Of a DNA stretch of 64,000 nt, positions 20,861-32,131 are shown in pieces. The stretch is from assembly GCA_964036665.1 (NCBI GenBank), contig OZ038527.1, positions 14,663,835 to 14,727,834 of the forward strand, given 5' to 3'. The stretch comes from Gordius sp. MW1. Taxonomy: Eukaryota; Nematomorpha; Gordioida; Gordea; Gordiidae. Under the pieces are notes generated by a model, which was given only the letters and a program-made list of their open reading frames with translations, did no database searches and had not been told where the DNA came from. Position 1 is the stretch's first letter. Each line of letters starts with the position of its first letter. Position numbers and translations under genes: made by a program.

Positions 20861-22124
20861 TATTAATTGCTATGCAATTTATGGGCTCGCTTTCCATTTT
20901 CCGAAGTAACGCACCGAACGTGTAACGCACCCATCTACACACGCTTAACGCTTATTATTGATTAATAATAATCAGTACCTATATCGAAGTCAATGCCTAG
21001 GGTCTCTCCAACCCCATACCTCTTCCCACCCCTCTATTGTTCTTGTTAGTATTGATTAATAATAATCAGTGCGTATATCAAATTCAATGCCGCGTCCATT
21101 AATAATATCGAGGGGAGAAATAACAAATATTGATTAATAATAATCAGTGCGTATATCGAATTCAATGCGTGCAATAATAATATCGGGTAATATTAATTAA
21201 AAACAAGCAATTAATAACCTCTCACCCTCCCCCCCTGCAAAATCAATACGTCATTATTGTATTAGGGGGCGGGAGTGGAGGAGATGGTAGAGATGCATTA
21301 AGATCAGCCGCTGTGGAAAAAAATAATAATAATAGCGTCACACTTATAGGGAATATGTTCACTTTTTTATTATTAAATAAAATCTCAAATATCCCATAAG
21401 ATTAAAATGTGATGTTACAAAACATAATATTATTTACTAGGAAAATGGACTATATGCCTATTTTATTCGTACCACCGAATATGACCGAGGCTATTATTAT
21501 ACCGAGCATAAATATTCTAAAATCTGAGCTTATTTCAAATGCTTAAATTTTCTTTTTTGCATTTAGTTTTGTTGGCATGCTTTGTCGCGTACCCAGGATT
21601 CTCTAGAGGGGGGAGGGGACCAAGTTATTGGCGCCAGCTTTGTGACTTGAAGGTTCGGGTTCAATCCCCGGAGAGGACAAAAATTTTTGTTTTAAATTAA
21701 ATTAATATTTTGTTCTTGTTAATACCATTGATAATTTGCTTTTTTGACCTTCCGCTGGCTACTGACCATTGAAAAAAAAGACCATTGGCCAAATAAATCG
21801 AAATTTGTAATTTTTCGTTTTTGAATAGGTTAACATCGATAATTACCCTATGCCCTCCCCTACAAGGGCACCTCTACTTATATGGTTCCCTGTGCCCCTA
21901 CAAAAGCCTATGCCTCTATTAATGTGGGTTCGAATCCCGGAGAGTGCAAAATATTTGTATAAATAATTAACTAATCATTTTGCATTTAATAGCCCCCTAT
22001 AGGCATTCTCGCCCCTTCCCACCTTTCTCGCCCATAAATTGCATAGCAAATATGCTACTTTTATACATAGTATAGAAGAGTTCGCCCTTCCCCCTCCCCC
22101 TTCCCACGAGGGCCGAAGGCCCGA
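20861..22124 (+). repeat. Family X composite repeat, copy 2
   Basis: Starts TATTAATTGCTATGCAATTTATGGGC, carries direct repeats of the CAGTGCGTATATC block (20960-21160), a tRNA-like segment TTGGCGCCAG...GGTTCAATCCCCGG (21630-21675) and a CCAAT palindrome near 21760. It ends with the inverted GCCCATAAATTGCATAGC (22030) and the GGGCC-GAA-GGCCC hairpin. Confidence 0.72.
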
Positions 22125-22189
22125 GTAATTCTTAAGTTTAAAAATTGCAATTTTTATTTGAAACAAATATCCTTAATTTAAACTAAAAG

Positions 22190-22500
22190 CGATAAAAATG
22201 AAACTATGTGTGTGTGTGTATATGCCGCCACCAATTTTGGAAAACTACTAAACCGATTTGGCTCAAAATTTCACAGTTTATTCCTGACACTCCGGACCAT
22301 GTTTTAAGATTTGTTCGAGCCAAATCGGTCCTGTAGTTTTCGAGTATTCGTACGCGTTGCACTGTATACGGAAATAGAACAATAGAAGTAGAACATATAG
22401 ACATCAAACTTTATTTTTACTTCAATAACCGCTTTATCATCATATATGCCCTAAAATTCCAACATAATTTAATACACCCGGGTAAATGGCAAAACAACGT
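22190..22500 (+). mobile_element. Helitron-like short element with CTAG end
   Basis: Copy 3 of the CCGATTTGGCTC / GCCAAATCGGTCC repeat, continuing to AACGTTTGCCGGGTTCATCTAG at about 22478-22499. That end (hairpin-prone GC segment followed by CTAG and a T) resembles the 3' end of the Helitron at 36294-37873. The 5' end is less certain. Confidence 0.5.
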
Positions 22501-22954
22501 TTGCCGGGTTCATCTAGTTTAGACTAAAAGCGACTGATCTAACTAAAAGGACGATGTTTTTTTTTGTTTGAATGTGTTTCTTATGGCGATTTCGGGAGGC
22601 AAGAAAGTAATTACAAGTTACGACATAGCTGCTTATTAATAAGCGCTTGACTTGATTTTTAAAGCTTTTTTCAACCAACTACGAGATTTGCGTCATGCAG
22701 AATGTATAATTTTATTATAGATATTAATATGTATATTCGTAAATAAAAAATTTTAAAATTTGTGTGAATCGCATATTTAAACAAAATAAAACATGAAGCG
22801 CTTGAAGCAAATAATAAACAAGCGTGTGATTTTATAATATTACATAAATAATAATAACAAACAATATTATAAATTCATACGAATGTGAATAAGCCATTTG
22901 ATTTAAGATCTAAAATATAAGATATACTGAGTAAAACTTTAAAGAACACAATGG
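22501..22954. other. 3' flank of the DMAC2L-like gene
   Basis: AT-rich. It presumably includes the 3' UTR of the minus-strand gene ending at 22955. No other coding or repeat was recognised. Confidence 0.4.
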
Positions 22955-25126
22955 TCAAAGGGCTACTTCACAGCCATGTGGAAGCACTTCCATCAATTTG
23001 ATCTTGATCGTTTCCTTATCATCTTTTATTAAAGGTAGGTTTTTAAGCTTAAGACTTTTTAGTTGTTTAAGAGCAACTAAATTATTTAACAATCCCCATT
23101 CACTTATTTCATAACAGTCTTCGATGGTTAAATGATTGAGTGATGTAGCAGAGTATTTCGCTATATTAGCTAGACAGCCATCCGTCAAATATGGCGAAAA
23201 GCGTAATAATATTTCGTTCAAATATTTAAGACCATCAAGGTACTCAAAGCCGGAGTCATCTACGCCAGATTCGTTGGTGTCAATGGCTTGAATAAATTTT
23301 GAACGCGCTTGTGTAGTTGAATTCTGGTCTAAATGTGATGTCGATAGTTAAATATACAAAATGAAATCGTGGTTAGGTTAAAAGAGTTCGACTTATTATT
23401 TACGAATCAATTTTTCTATTGCATGCAAAAACACTTATTAAGCTTACTGATAAAATACAATAAGAGATTATGTATATTATTAACATTATGCTTTTTTAAT
23501 TAAAAAGAGGTGGAGTCCTTAACCCTATTTAATTTGACTACCTAGCATAACGTTAGCATATGAATTTAGAATTGAGCTTTGTAAATGTGCGCATGTTCAA
23601 ATTCGGGAATTAAAGTAGCGATTATTTCGCTACCAATTGAATTTATAAAAACAAACAACCTCTTCATATAATTCATTATGAACCAGGCTATGTATTCTCG
23701 ATTTTGAGTGATAAATAACAAAACGTAAAACGCATTTCTTAAACGTTCCATTCCCGAGCGCAATCATCGCGTTCGAATTTGTGTGTTATTGTTTAAAAAT
23801 AATCCTTTCAAGTCAAAATTATCTTTAAGGGACAGGGTTAAGGTTCGGGGTTAGAGTTTTAGGTCAGCGTTTTAGGTTAGGGTTAGATGCAATGGAACGT
23901 TTAAGAAATGCGTTTTACGTTTTGTTATTTATCACTCAAAATCGAGAATACAGCCTAGGCCATTCATTATCATTTTTCAGTTTATTTTTTCATTTTTAAA
24001 AAGAATGGTTCTAAATGACTAAATTTTATGGTCAACCTTAAACTTTTGATTCAGAAATTTATAAATCATATTTAAATTAATTCTACACACCAAATTTTAT
24101 CGTTTAAATCCGTTTAGAGCCAACAAAAATTTGTTAATCAAATTAAAAAATATTCCGCCATATTTAATATAAATAGGTAAGCTACTAAAACATCTTTAAG
24201 ATTAATTATAAAAATGCAAACAAATGTGCAAAATATTATTAACAATTATATAATAAAAATTAAGGTAAAATTTAAAAAAGTAAAAATAACCATAATAAAG
24301 TATTTTTGTGAAACACAGCACATTGTGTGATAAGTACTAAAATTTTATTATAATAATTTTGAAATAATACAAATGTTAATAAAATTTATTTCATAACTAA
24401 AAATTAAAAGTAATATAAGATCATTTTATTTGCCTATGCTATAAATAGAACAAAAATAATGCCCTTGAAAAATATTGAATAAAGATTAGTTGATATATAA
24501 ATATAACTTACTTACAAATATGCTTAGCAAAATTGGTAAAATGTTTATATAAAAAGTGTAAAGAATTTAGTAAGTACGTTTTGTAATAAAGCTTAATCAA
24601 ATTCTATTAAATATGTGAAATTGTATAATACTTGTTAAAATTATAAGTAACAAACAATGCTATTGTATTTAACTATTTCTTAATGTATAATTAAATAAAT
24701 AGCTTTATCAAAAGTTTGAAAATTAGATTTTTCACCTTCCTTTGAATTAAATGACTTTTTGAATGTTTTTGCCTCATTGATCGAAGGTATTTGGGATACA
24801 AGTGAATTATAATCTTTTTCCCATTTTGAATTATTAACAAATTTGACAGCTGCTCCACACCTTAAAAGCCATTCAGCTGCAGCTTGATCAGGACCAACTT
24901 CCTTGACACGTTCCTTATCATACTTGTTCCAAACTGGGTTAAGCCATGACCACATATATCTGTAATGTGAATTTTTAAACGTTGGTGATTTGTAAGATAA
25001 AGGTAATAGATATTGGTAGCAATATCCCAAATGCATAACTCCCTTAGCTTGGTATGTAACCGACATGGTTAATGGTAAAATTCCCATTAATGAGTTAATG
25101 GAATAATAAAAAATTTTAAGCACCAA
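22955..25126 (-). CDS. DMAC2L-like: DMAC2L / ATP synthase subunit s-like mitochondrial LRR protein
   Basis: Two minus-strand exons, 25126-24736 and 23328-22955, joined by a 1,407-nt GT-AG intron (donor GTGAAA, acceptor CATTTAG) with matching phase, give 254 codons plus stop. Exon 1 encodes WSWLNPVWNKYDKERVKEVG then PDQAAAEWLLRCGAAVKFV, the conserved core of the ATP5S/DMAC2L family (ATP synthase factor B). Exon 2 encodes FIQAIDTNES then leucine-rich repeats (LTIEDCYEISEWGLL, LKSLKLKNLPLIKD). The family acts on the matrix side of the inner membrane in ATP synthase/complex I arm assembly. The N-terminal ~50 residues are hydrophobic/basic and may be a targeting peptide. Human-type proteins are about 200 residues, so translation may start at an internal Met (for example MSVTYQAKG). 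No lesions. Confidence 0.88.
23692..23955. repeat. Long hairpin in DMAC2L intron, arms ~62 bp, telomere-like spacer
   Basis: The arm at about 23692-23754 (TGTATTCTCGATTTTGAGTG...) is mirrored almost perfectly by 23890-23952 (...CACTCAAAATCGAGAATACA). The ~135-bp spacer contains the G-rich degenerate string GGTTAAGGTTCGGGGTTAG and later TTAGGTTAGGGTTAG. Could be a small foldback element. Confidence 0.85.
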
Positions 25127-25433
25127 GATGACCTAATTTCAAGAAATGATGAATTCAAGATCAAAAAAGTATCTGAGGTTAAATAAAAATGTGGACAGTT
25201 AAAAGCCAAAATTGTCGAAAATATTTGTGTTCACAGAATAAAAGCAGATTTAAAATCAAATCAAAACCAATGCTATCGATTCTCAACTCGTCGCAAACAT
25301 ATGGTATTGGTAACACAACCCTTTCGTTTCAAAATGGCAAGTTTCAAATTGCCAATTTAACCACTGATCACCATAATCTAATCGCCACTGATCACCACTC
25401 ATACATACGTACATTTACATTTCATTTCCGTCA
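25127..25433. other. Divergent spacer between DMAC2L-like gene and MULE gene
   Basis: Lies upstream of both divergently oriented reading frames. From about 25312 it matches the sequence around 29110-29215, so the MULE copy reaches to within ~190 bp of the DMAC2L reading frame and may overlap its promoter. No TATA box or other signal was clear. Confidence 0.4.
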
Positions 25434-28173
25434 ATGATGTTAACGCAGAGAAAAAAACAACTCTACTATTATGACAATTTCTACTGTAAAAAATACAAGG
25501 AAGGGAAACATTCTCAAATATACCTTAGATGCCGCAATACTAAATGTTCGGGCAGAGCCATAAAAGATGGAAATACATATTTGATTACTAAAGAGCATTC
25601 AAATATTCCACACACAAGTATAAATTAGCATAAGTGTTTTTATAAATTTTTAAGCAGTTAATGGTACATATTCGATGATGGATGGATGTTATTCTAATAA
25701 TTTCAACAGTCAAAGTAAATAAATTTCTAAATTTTTACCTTTGTATAGTAGTTAATAGTGAAAGTTCAAGAGATCAGACCCCAAATTTATCTTCCACCTC
25801 AAACATTTTAAATATCCAAGGTAATTTTATGTGTTAATTTTAAAAGTTTAAATATTGTTATAGTTCTTAATATTGAAGAATTTCGTTCTAGGCTGAATAG
25901 TAGTAGGCAATGTCTGACCTCAAGTATCTCAAGTAATTTTATGTGCTAATTTCATTTTTTTCAGTAGTTTCTAGTAACTATTCAACGATGCCTCTGTACA
26001 ATTCAACCAATACTAATAGTCAAAGTAATTGTGGTAACTATTCAACGATGGCCCTTTGTAATTCCACCAATACAAACAGTCAAAGAAATTTAAAGTACTA
26101 ATTTCATTTTTTTTCATTAGTTTCTAGTAACTATTCAACGATGCCCCTGTAAAATTCAACCAATACTAATAGTCAAAGTAATTGTGGTAACTATTTAATG
26201 ATGGCCCTTTGTAATTCCACCAATATAAACAGTCAAAGTAATTTAAAGTACTAATTTCATATTTTTTTTTTCAGTAGTTTTTAGTAACTATTCAACGATG
26301 CCCCTGTACAATTCAACCAATACTAATAGTCAAAGTAATTGTGGTAACTATTCAACGATGGCCCTGTATAATTCCACCACTATTAACAGTCAAAGTAATT
26401 TAAAGTACTAATTTCATATTTTTTTTCAGTAGTTTCTAGTAACTATTCAACAATGCCCCTGTACAATTCAACCAATACTAATAGTCAAAGTAATTGTGGT
26501 AACTATTCAACGATGGCCCTTTGTAATTCCACCAATACAAACAGTCAAAGTAATTTTGTTTATCTTTTAATGATCTAGAACACTTTTAAAGGTTTATTAG
26601 ATGATGCACATCTTCTGTTAAATGCTTGTCATAGCTTGCAAGCAACAGGCCCTTGTAACTTATTATATATTTTATATCTATATAATTTTTTATTAGCAAT
26701 GAGATTTTTAGTATCTCAAAAAAAGGGGGTCATTCTGTATCTATATGGGTATCTATATACAAAACAACATGTTTTTCACAACAAAACATACTATCAGTGC
26801 CGATCACGAACATGCAAAGGAAAAGCTCAGGTGATAGAGTCTTACCATGTCACAAATAATCATAATCATGAGCCTCCTCGTGGCGATTATGAGTTTCTAG
26901 TCACGATCAATATGTTAAAAAGTGAAGTTATGAATAACCCAAAAGAGAAAATTTCTGCCATATATCACCGGGTAATCGCTCAAAGATTGCGTGATGTGCC
27001 AGACATCAGAAATTATCCTAAAGCAACCCCCACTTTAAAATCCATAAAAAATACATTAAGAAGAATGAGTATAAATAGATACCCAACGCCAAAACTTAAT
27101 AACGATATCAAACTTAATCCCGAACACAAATTTTCTCACAATGGGGAAAAATTTTTATTACACAACCATCTTAATAAACTTCTGGTCTTTGGCACCCCTG
27201 GGAATTTAAAAATCCTATGTGAAGCAGGAAATTTGTATGCCGATGGGACATACTATGTATGTCCCCAACTCTTTAAACAAGTATATATATTTAAATCAAT
27301 AATTATTAATTTCATCGCCATAGGTCTATACAGTACATTGTTATTATAAAGAGCATATGGTGCCGGTAATATTTGCACTATTACCGGACAAGTCCCAAGC
27401 CACCTACGATTTACTTTTTGAAATTATTAAGGATGTTTGCTCCGAACATCATCTATTATTGCGCCCTCAATATGTTCAAGTAGACCTTGAGCTACTATAA
27501 GGGCTTTGAATGATTTATTCCCAAACGCTGTTGTGAAGGGTATATTTACAAATAAATTTGCTAACTTAAATTTAAAGGATGTTCATTTCATTTCTCACAG
27601 GCGATATTTAGGAAGATGAGGTCATTGGGATTGACGGATTTGTACAAAAATAATACGACTTTTAAAAAATGTGTGCGAAGGGTATTGGCCCTTCCATTTT
27701 TGGCGCCAGAACACGTCGTTGTGGTGTATAATGAGTGTGTAAGGCAAAATTTAATGACCTCCGAGACATCTGAATGGTTCGAATATATCAAGAATACATG
27801 GATAGGCCCCAGGGCGATGTTTTCCTACGGCATGTGGGAGAGGCTGGAGGCCGAAGGCCCTCGGACAAATAATCACTTGGAGAGCTATCACCACGGATTA
27901 AAATGTCTAATTGGAATAGCCCATCCAGTGATATATTCATTTATCGAAAGTCTTTTAGCCGTACAAGAAATTAACGATATCAATATCGTACATATTAATC
28001 AAGGCAAACAAATTTTTTATAATAATAAAAAATATCAAAAGATAAATTTTCACATTAATCGCTTAATTAATAACTATAAAAATAATATTAATGTTATTGA
28101 TATTTTTTCTTATACCGATAATGTCGCGAATTATTTACACCTTCAATCGCACGAAGAACAACGTGTTAATTAA
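25434..28173 (+). pseudogene. MULE-type transposase gene with two FLYWCH domains
   Basis: Predicted exons: 25434-25617 (FLYWCH finger 1: YLRCRNTKCSGRA), 25658-25714, 25749-25820, 25864-25932, four tandem exons 25965-26084, 26118-26237, 26275-26394 and 26430-26549, then 26697-27280 (finger 2: YYQCRSRTCKGKAQV...NNHNHEP, then MULE domain start LYADGTYYVCPQLFKQ), 27324-27539 (HMVPVIFALLPDKSQATYDL, RPQYVQVDLE) and 27578-28173 (FHFSQAIFRKM, RTNNHLESYHHGLK). Introns are mostly 32-43 nt and phases agree. Lesions: a 1-nt loss near 27490 shifts frame between VDLE and ALNDLFPNAV, and the donor after the first tandem exon reads GA instead of GT. The DDE-type aspartates in YADGTYY and VQVDLE are visible. 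Confidence 0.82.
25965..26549 (+). repeat. Four tandem 120-nt exons with ~35-nt introns
   Basis: Period about 155 bp. Each exon starts phase 1 with TAGTTTCTAGTAACTATTC and ends CAGTCAAA, exactly 120 nt, so copies can be added without breaking frame. Each encodes two related halves, NYSTMPLYNSTNTNSQSN and NYSTMALCNSTNTNSQ. Separating sequence is GTAATTTAAAGTACTAATTT then T-rich to CAG. The exon 25658-25714 encodes a diverged unit ending in NSNFNSQ-like residues (YSNNFNSQ), the probable ancestor. Confidence 0.85.
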
Positions 28174-28985
28174 TATAATAAATTTTTACCAAATATGTTC
28201 TTTATTAACCACTTCAGACTTAATCTCTATCTATACTTGAATACAGTAAAATACACCCTTAAAAATAATCTTTCGGCTTAGCCCCCATCCTTCTTTAACC
28301 CTTGCTAGTATTCGTGGCGTACCACAAACCGCACAATAATTATAAACTTGGGTAAAAAAGCGTTTAAAACGTTGACATGATTTCTATAGTTTGTATTGAA
28401 TGGAACCATCAAATCTAAACCTAATAGTTAGGATAGCAAATAAAGATATTTTAGCAACCAAGGATGTTAAGGATATCCAAAAGCTTAGAAAGAAACTTCT
28501 TTTAGAGGTATAAAAAGAGGAAGGTGGTGCCTTTCAAGAATTTAAGATAAAAAGACCAAATATTTACGCTTTTGGTGCCTTTTTAATACTATTTTATAGA
28601 ATTGTCTAGGATCAACAAATAAAGCAATCATAATGTAGTGTAAAACTTTAAAGTAATTTTGCTTATGATTAAATTTTAAAACAATGATTCTAATATATAT
28701 AACTTGGAAATTTCTATGTTTAGCTAATAATTAAACATGATTACTAATTACATGTTGCACATGGTTAATGCTTATAAAAGAATATATATTTAGCCATATT
28801 ATATAATACATAACATATTTTCTCTTAAGTAATTAAGCACAACTGCTAAGCATTACAAATTTTTAATATTAGTCTACTAAATTTAACAATATATCATAAA
28901 TCTATTTGTGTGTAATTCAATGTTAGTTTTTGTATTTAATTTAGCTAGTGAAAGTAATAATATACTATCAATAAATTACAATACT
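28174..28985. other. AT-rich flank of MULE gene
   Basis: No recognised gene apart from the short frame at 28400-28609. It probably holds the transposon 3' end; its terminal inverted repeat was not found. Confidence 0.35.
28400..28609 (+). pseudogene. Small frame with one internal TAA and a C-terminal hydrophobic segment
   Basis: ATG at 28400 opens 37 codons (basic/amphipathic, DIQKLRKKLLLEV). A TAA at 28511 follows, then the same frame continues to 28609 with FQEFKIKRPNIYAFGAF and LILFYRIV, like a tail anchor. The continuous protein-like composition across the stop suggests a decayed small membrane protein or transposon ORF. I do not recognise the family and chance is possible. Confidence 0.25.
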
Positions 28986-29215
28986 ATACAATTTTTTAAT
29001 TTAGTATTATTGTAGATACGAATTTCAAAACACATGGTATTTTTTTAAAATTTAATGTGATACATACATTTACTTGGCATTTTGTAACTTGGCATTTTGA
29101 AGTGGATTCAACACAACACAACCCTTTCGTTTCAAAATGCCAAACTTCAAATTGCCAATTTAACCACTGATCACCATAATCTAATCACCACTGATCACCA
29201 CTCATACATACGTAC
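28986..29215 (+). mobile_element. Left half of second MULE copy
   Basis: From about 29111 the sequence follows 25312-25410 closely (CACAACCCTTTCGTTTC, ACCACTGATCACCATAATC). It is interrupted at 29215 by the foldback element and resumes at 34340. The segment 29040-29110 (GTGATACATACATTTACTTG) recurs at 37905. Confidence 0.75.
29208..29215. repeat. 8-bp target-site duplication, left (ATACGTAC)
   Basis: ATACGTAC occurs at both borders of the foldback element (34340-34347 on the right). The unoccupied paralogous site in the first MULE copy (25405-25412) has it once. It fits the hAT preference nTnnnnAn. Confidence 0.93.
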
Positions 29216-29670
29216 TAGTGTTGTAAAAAACCAAGGGTTTCTATTGGTTGCCTGCAAGCGTTGGCGTTTTTTTTCACCCAACCTTTTCAGTGTTAGGTGA
29301 ATTTTCTTGGGAGGGCTTTGGCGTTTGGCGTTTTTGTAAAAAACACCCAAAGCGTTTTGGGTGTTTTTTTTGGGGCACCTTTGGCGTTTAGGTTTGGGTG
29401 TATTAAAGAGCTAAAGGGTTTGGGTGGATAATATTATTAACCTTTTGGTTTAGTTTTGGTCGTTTTGGGTTGGGCATGCAAATATATCAATTTGTTTATC
29501 ATATTTGAGTATTTAGATTTAGGTAATGAACTTTTAATTTAAGAAAATAAAAATAAATGTATCATGACGTCACAATCTAGTAAATTCAGTAAATTATAAT
29601 TAATTATTATGCATTATAGAAGTAGGTAGTAAATTAATATGTTTTATTTATGAAAAAAATTTGTGAAGAT

Positions 29671-30836
29671 TTGCCCCCCCCCTTATTTTTTACCCTCTTT
29701 CTCACCTGGGGAGGAACGGCGGGCAGGTGGGGTGTTTGCCCCCCCCCCTTAATTTTTTACCCTCTTTCTGATGCGGGGGAGAGGGGGGGGGCATGGGGGG
29801 TGTTTTGCCCCCCCCCTAATTTTTTACCCTCTTTCTGATGTGGGGGAGAGGGGGGCATGGGGGGTGTTTTGCCCCCCCCCCTAATTTTTTACCCTCTTTC
29901 TGATGTGGGGGAGAGGGGGGGGCATAGGAGGTGTTTTGCCCCCCCCCCTAATTTTTTACCCTCTTTCTGGTCCGGGGGAGAGGGGGGGCATGGGGGGTGT
30001 TTTGCCCCCCCCCCCCCCAATTTTTTACCCTCTTTCTGATGCGAGGGAGAGGGGGGGCAGGGGGTGTTTTGCCCCCCCCCCCTAATTTTTTATCCTCTTT
30101 CTAATGCGGGGGAGAGGGGGGCATGGGGGGGTGTTATGCCCCCCCCCCTAGTTTTTTACCCTCTTTTTAATGCGGGGGAGAGGGAAGCATGGGGGTGTTT
30201 TGCCGCGGGGGAGAGGGGGGCATGGGGGGTGTTTTGCCCCCCCCCCCATTTTTTACCCTCTTTCTGATGCGAGGGAGAGAGGGGGGCAAGGAGTCTTTTG
30301 CCCCTCCCCCCCCCCTAATTTTTTATCCTCTTTCTAATGCGGGGAGGGGGGGGGGCATGGGGGGTGTTTTGCCCCCCCCCCCTAATTTTTTACCCTCTTT
30401 CTGATGCGAGGGAGAGGGGGGGGGCAAGGGGTGTTTTGCCCCCCCCTAATTTTTTATCCTCTTTCTAATGCGGGGGAGAGGGGGGCATGGGGGGTGTTTT
30501 GCCCCCCCCCTAATTTTTTACCCTCTTTTAATGCGGGCGAGAGGGAGGCATGGGGGGTGTTTTGCCCCCCCCCCCTATTTTTTACCCTCTTTCTAATGTG
30601 GGGGAGAGGGGGGGGGGCATGGGGGGTGTTTTGCCCCCCCCCCCCTTTTTTACCCTCTTTCTAATGCGGGGGAGAGGGGGGGCATGGGGGATGTTTGCCC
30701 CCCCCCCTCAATTTTTTACCCTCTTTCTGATGCGAGGGAGAAGGGGGGCAGGAGGTGTTTTGCCCCCTCCCCCCCCCCCCCCCCAATTTTTTACCCTCTT
30801 TCTGATGCGGGGGAGAGGGGTGCAGGTGGGGTGTTT
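29671..30836 (+). repeat. Left minisatellite arm
   Basis: Roughly 20 tandem units of about 58-62 bp: a C tract, TAATTTTTTACCCTCTTTCT, GATGCGGGGGAGAGG, a G tract, CATGGGGGGTGTTTTG. Tract lengths vary from unit to unit. Continuous frames through it are proline/glycine-rich artefacts of the repeat. Confidence 0.95.
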
Positions 30837-32131
30837 TCAATAAATAAAAAACGATTATAAAGTGAGATTTATCTGGCCATTCGAGAGCAGATTTTGAATT
30901 CAATCCTTCAATTAAAAATTAATATTTTAATTCATTCTAAATTAATGACAGCTAACAGACCCCCATTTAAATATTCCCGGCAATAGCAATTTTAATCACA
31001 AAATTTAATTTAAATATATTTTGAATTCCTCGCCTCTTGTAAAAGATAAAGACTTATTAATTATATAATATCCCTTTTATTTTATATTTAAACTATATTT
31101 TCAATATGAGAGAACGGCATACCGCGCGACTCGACATATCACCACTCCCATGTATCATGTACATGTTCATGTACTAATCCACCCTCTCTCTCCCTTTCTC
31201 GTTGCAATGCATGCGCAACCTATCAGATTTAAGATAAGTACTAAACTAAATATATAAAAAAATCATGGCACAACAAGGCATGGTGTGGCGTGGGCTGGCT
31301 AGGCTCTTTATTACATCATTTTACATTCATTTCTTTTTTAACGTAACATATCAAGGTATGTAGAAGTTGCGAATCATATTATTATAAATAAAATTAATGA
31401 AAATTAAACTTTTTTTTATTATGTCAACTACTAATTAAGTCATAAGCAATAAGAAAATTAAGTTTCTTATTAAATAATAAGCAACAATTTTAATTAAGAT
31501 GCTTAACTCATTTTTGTTACTCAGAAAAGTCCGATTTTTTTTATGATCCTTAGCATTATAAACGCGAGGTCTAAGTCAACAGGACGTAGAGTGTTGGTGC
31601 CTTGTCTTGTGAAAGCATAGTAATTAATAGCATGATATGCTTTTTGGAAATACCTTAAGTTTTTCCATTAAATGCCCAGATAACTTAAATAGTAAAACTT
31701 ACTCACCCGTGATGGCAAATTTTTTTAAATTGGTAAAATTTCATATTAATATTATATTTAATAATACAGCTTATTCTTAAATGAAGTTAAATTAAAAAAT
31801 TTATTTTAATTGATATGGTATATTAAGACAATTGTTGACCGCAAATCTTCAAAAATATATTTTCGAATATTAGAAAATCTTTGTCATATAATAAGTCAAT
31901 TTTCAAAAAAAAAAAAAATTTCAATAGAAAATGTTGATTAAGACATTTGTCTCCACTGTGACCGCAAATCTTCCCAAAAATATTTTTTATAATAGTAGAA
32001 CATAAATATAAGAAGTCTATTTTCAAAAAAAATACTAATTTCAATATAAAATGTTGATTATGACATTTGTCACCACCGTGACCGCAAAAATTCACAAAAA
32101 TATTTTGAAAGGGTTAAAAAGGGCTTTCCGG
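30837..32131. other. Non-repetitive centre of the foldback element
   Basis: AT-rich sequence without a protein-like frame. Near its right end (31826-32108) a ~120-bp unit containing TGACCGCAAATCTTC and AAATGTTGATTA is repeated about 2.5 times. No transposase remnants were recognised. Confidence 0.6.
31826..32108. repeat. ~120-bp tandem repeat, about 2.5 units
   Basis: Units contain GACCGCAAATCTTC, AAAAATATTTT, AAGTC(A/T)ATTTTCAAAAAA and AAATGTTGATTA(A/T)GACATTTG. They directly abut the right minisatellite arm. Confidence 0.75.

Noticed and set aside
23838-23890. Interstitial telomere
   Set aside because: Only a few degenerate TTAGGG-like strings without a regular array, and they lie between hairpin arms.
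25965-26549. CRISPR-like array (regular ~155-bp repeats)
   Set aside because: Units are far too long, internally duplicated and have exon-intron structure; the genome is eukaryotic.
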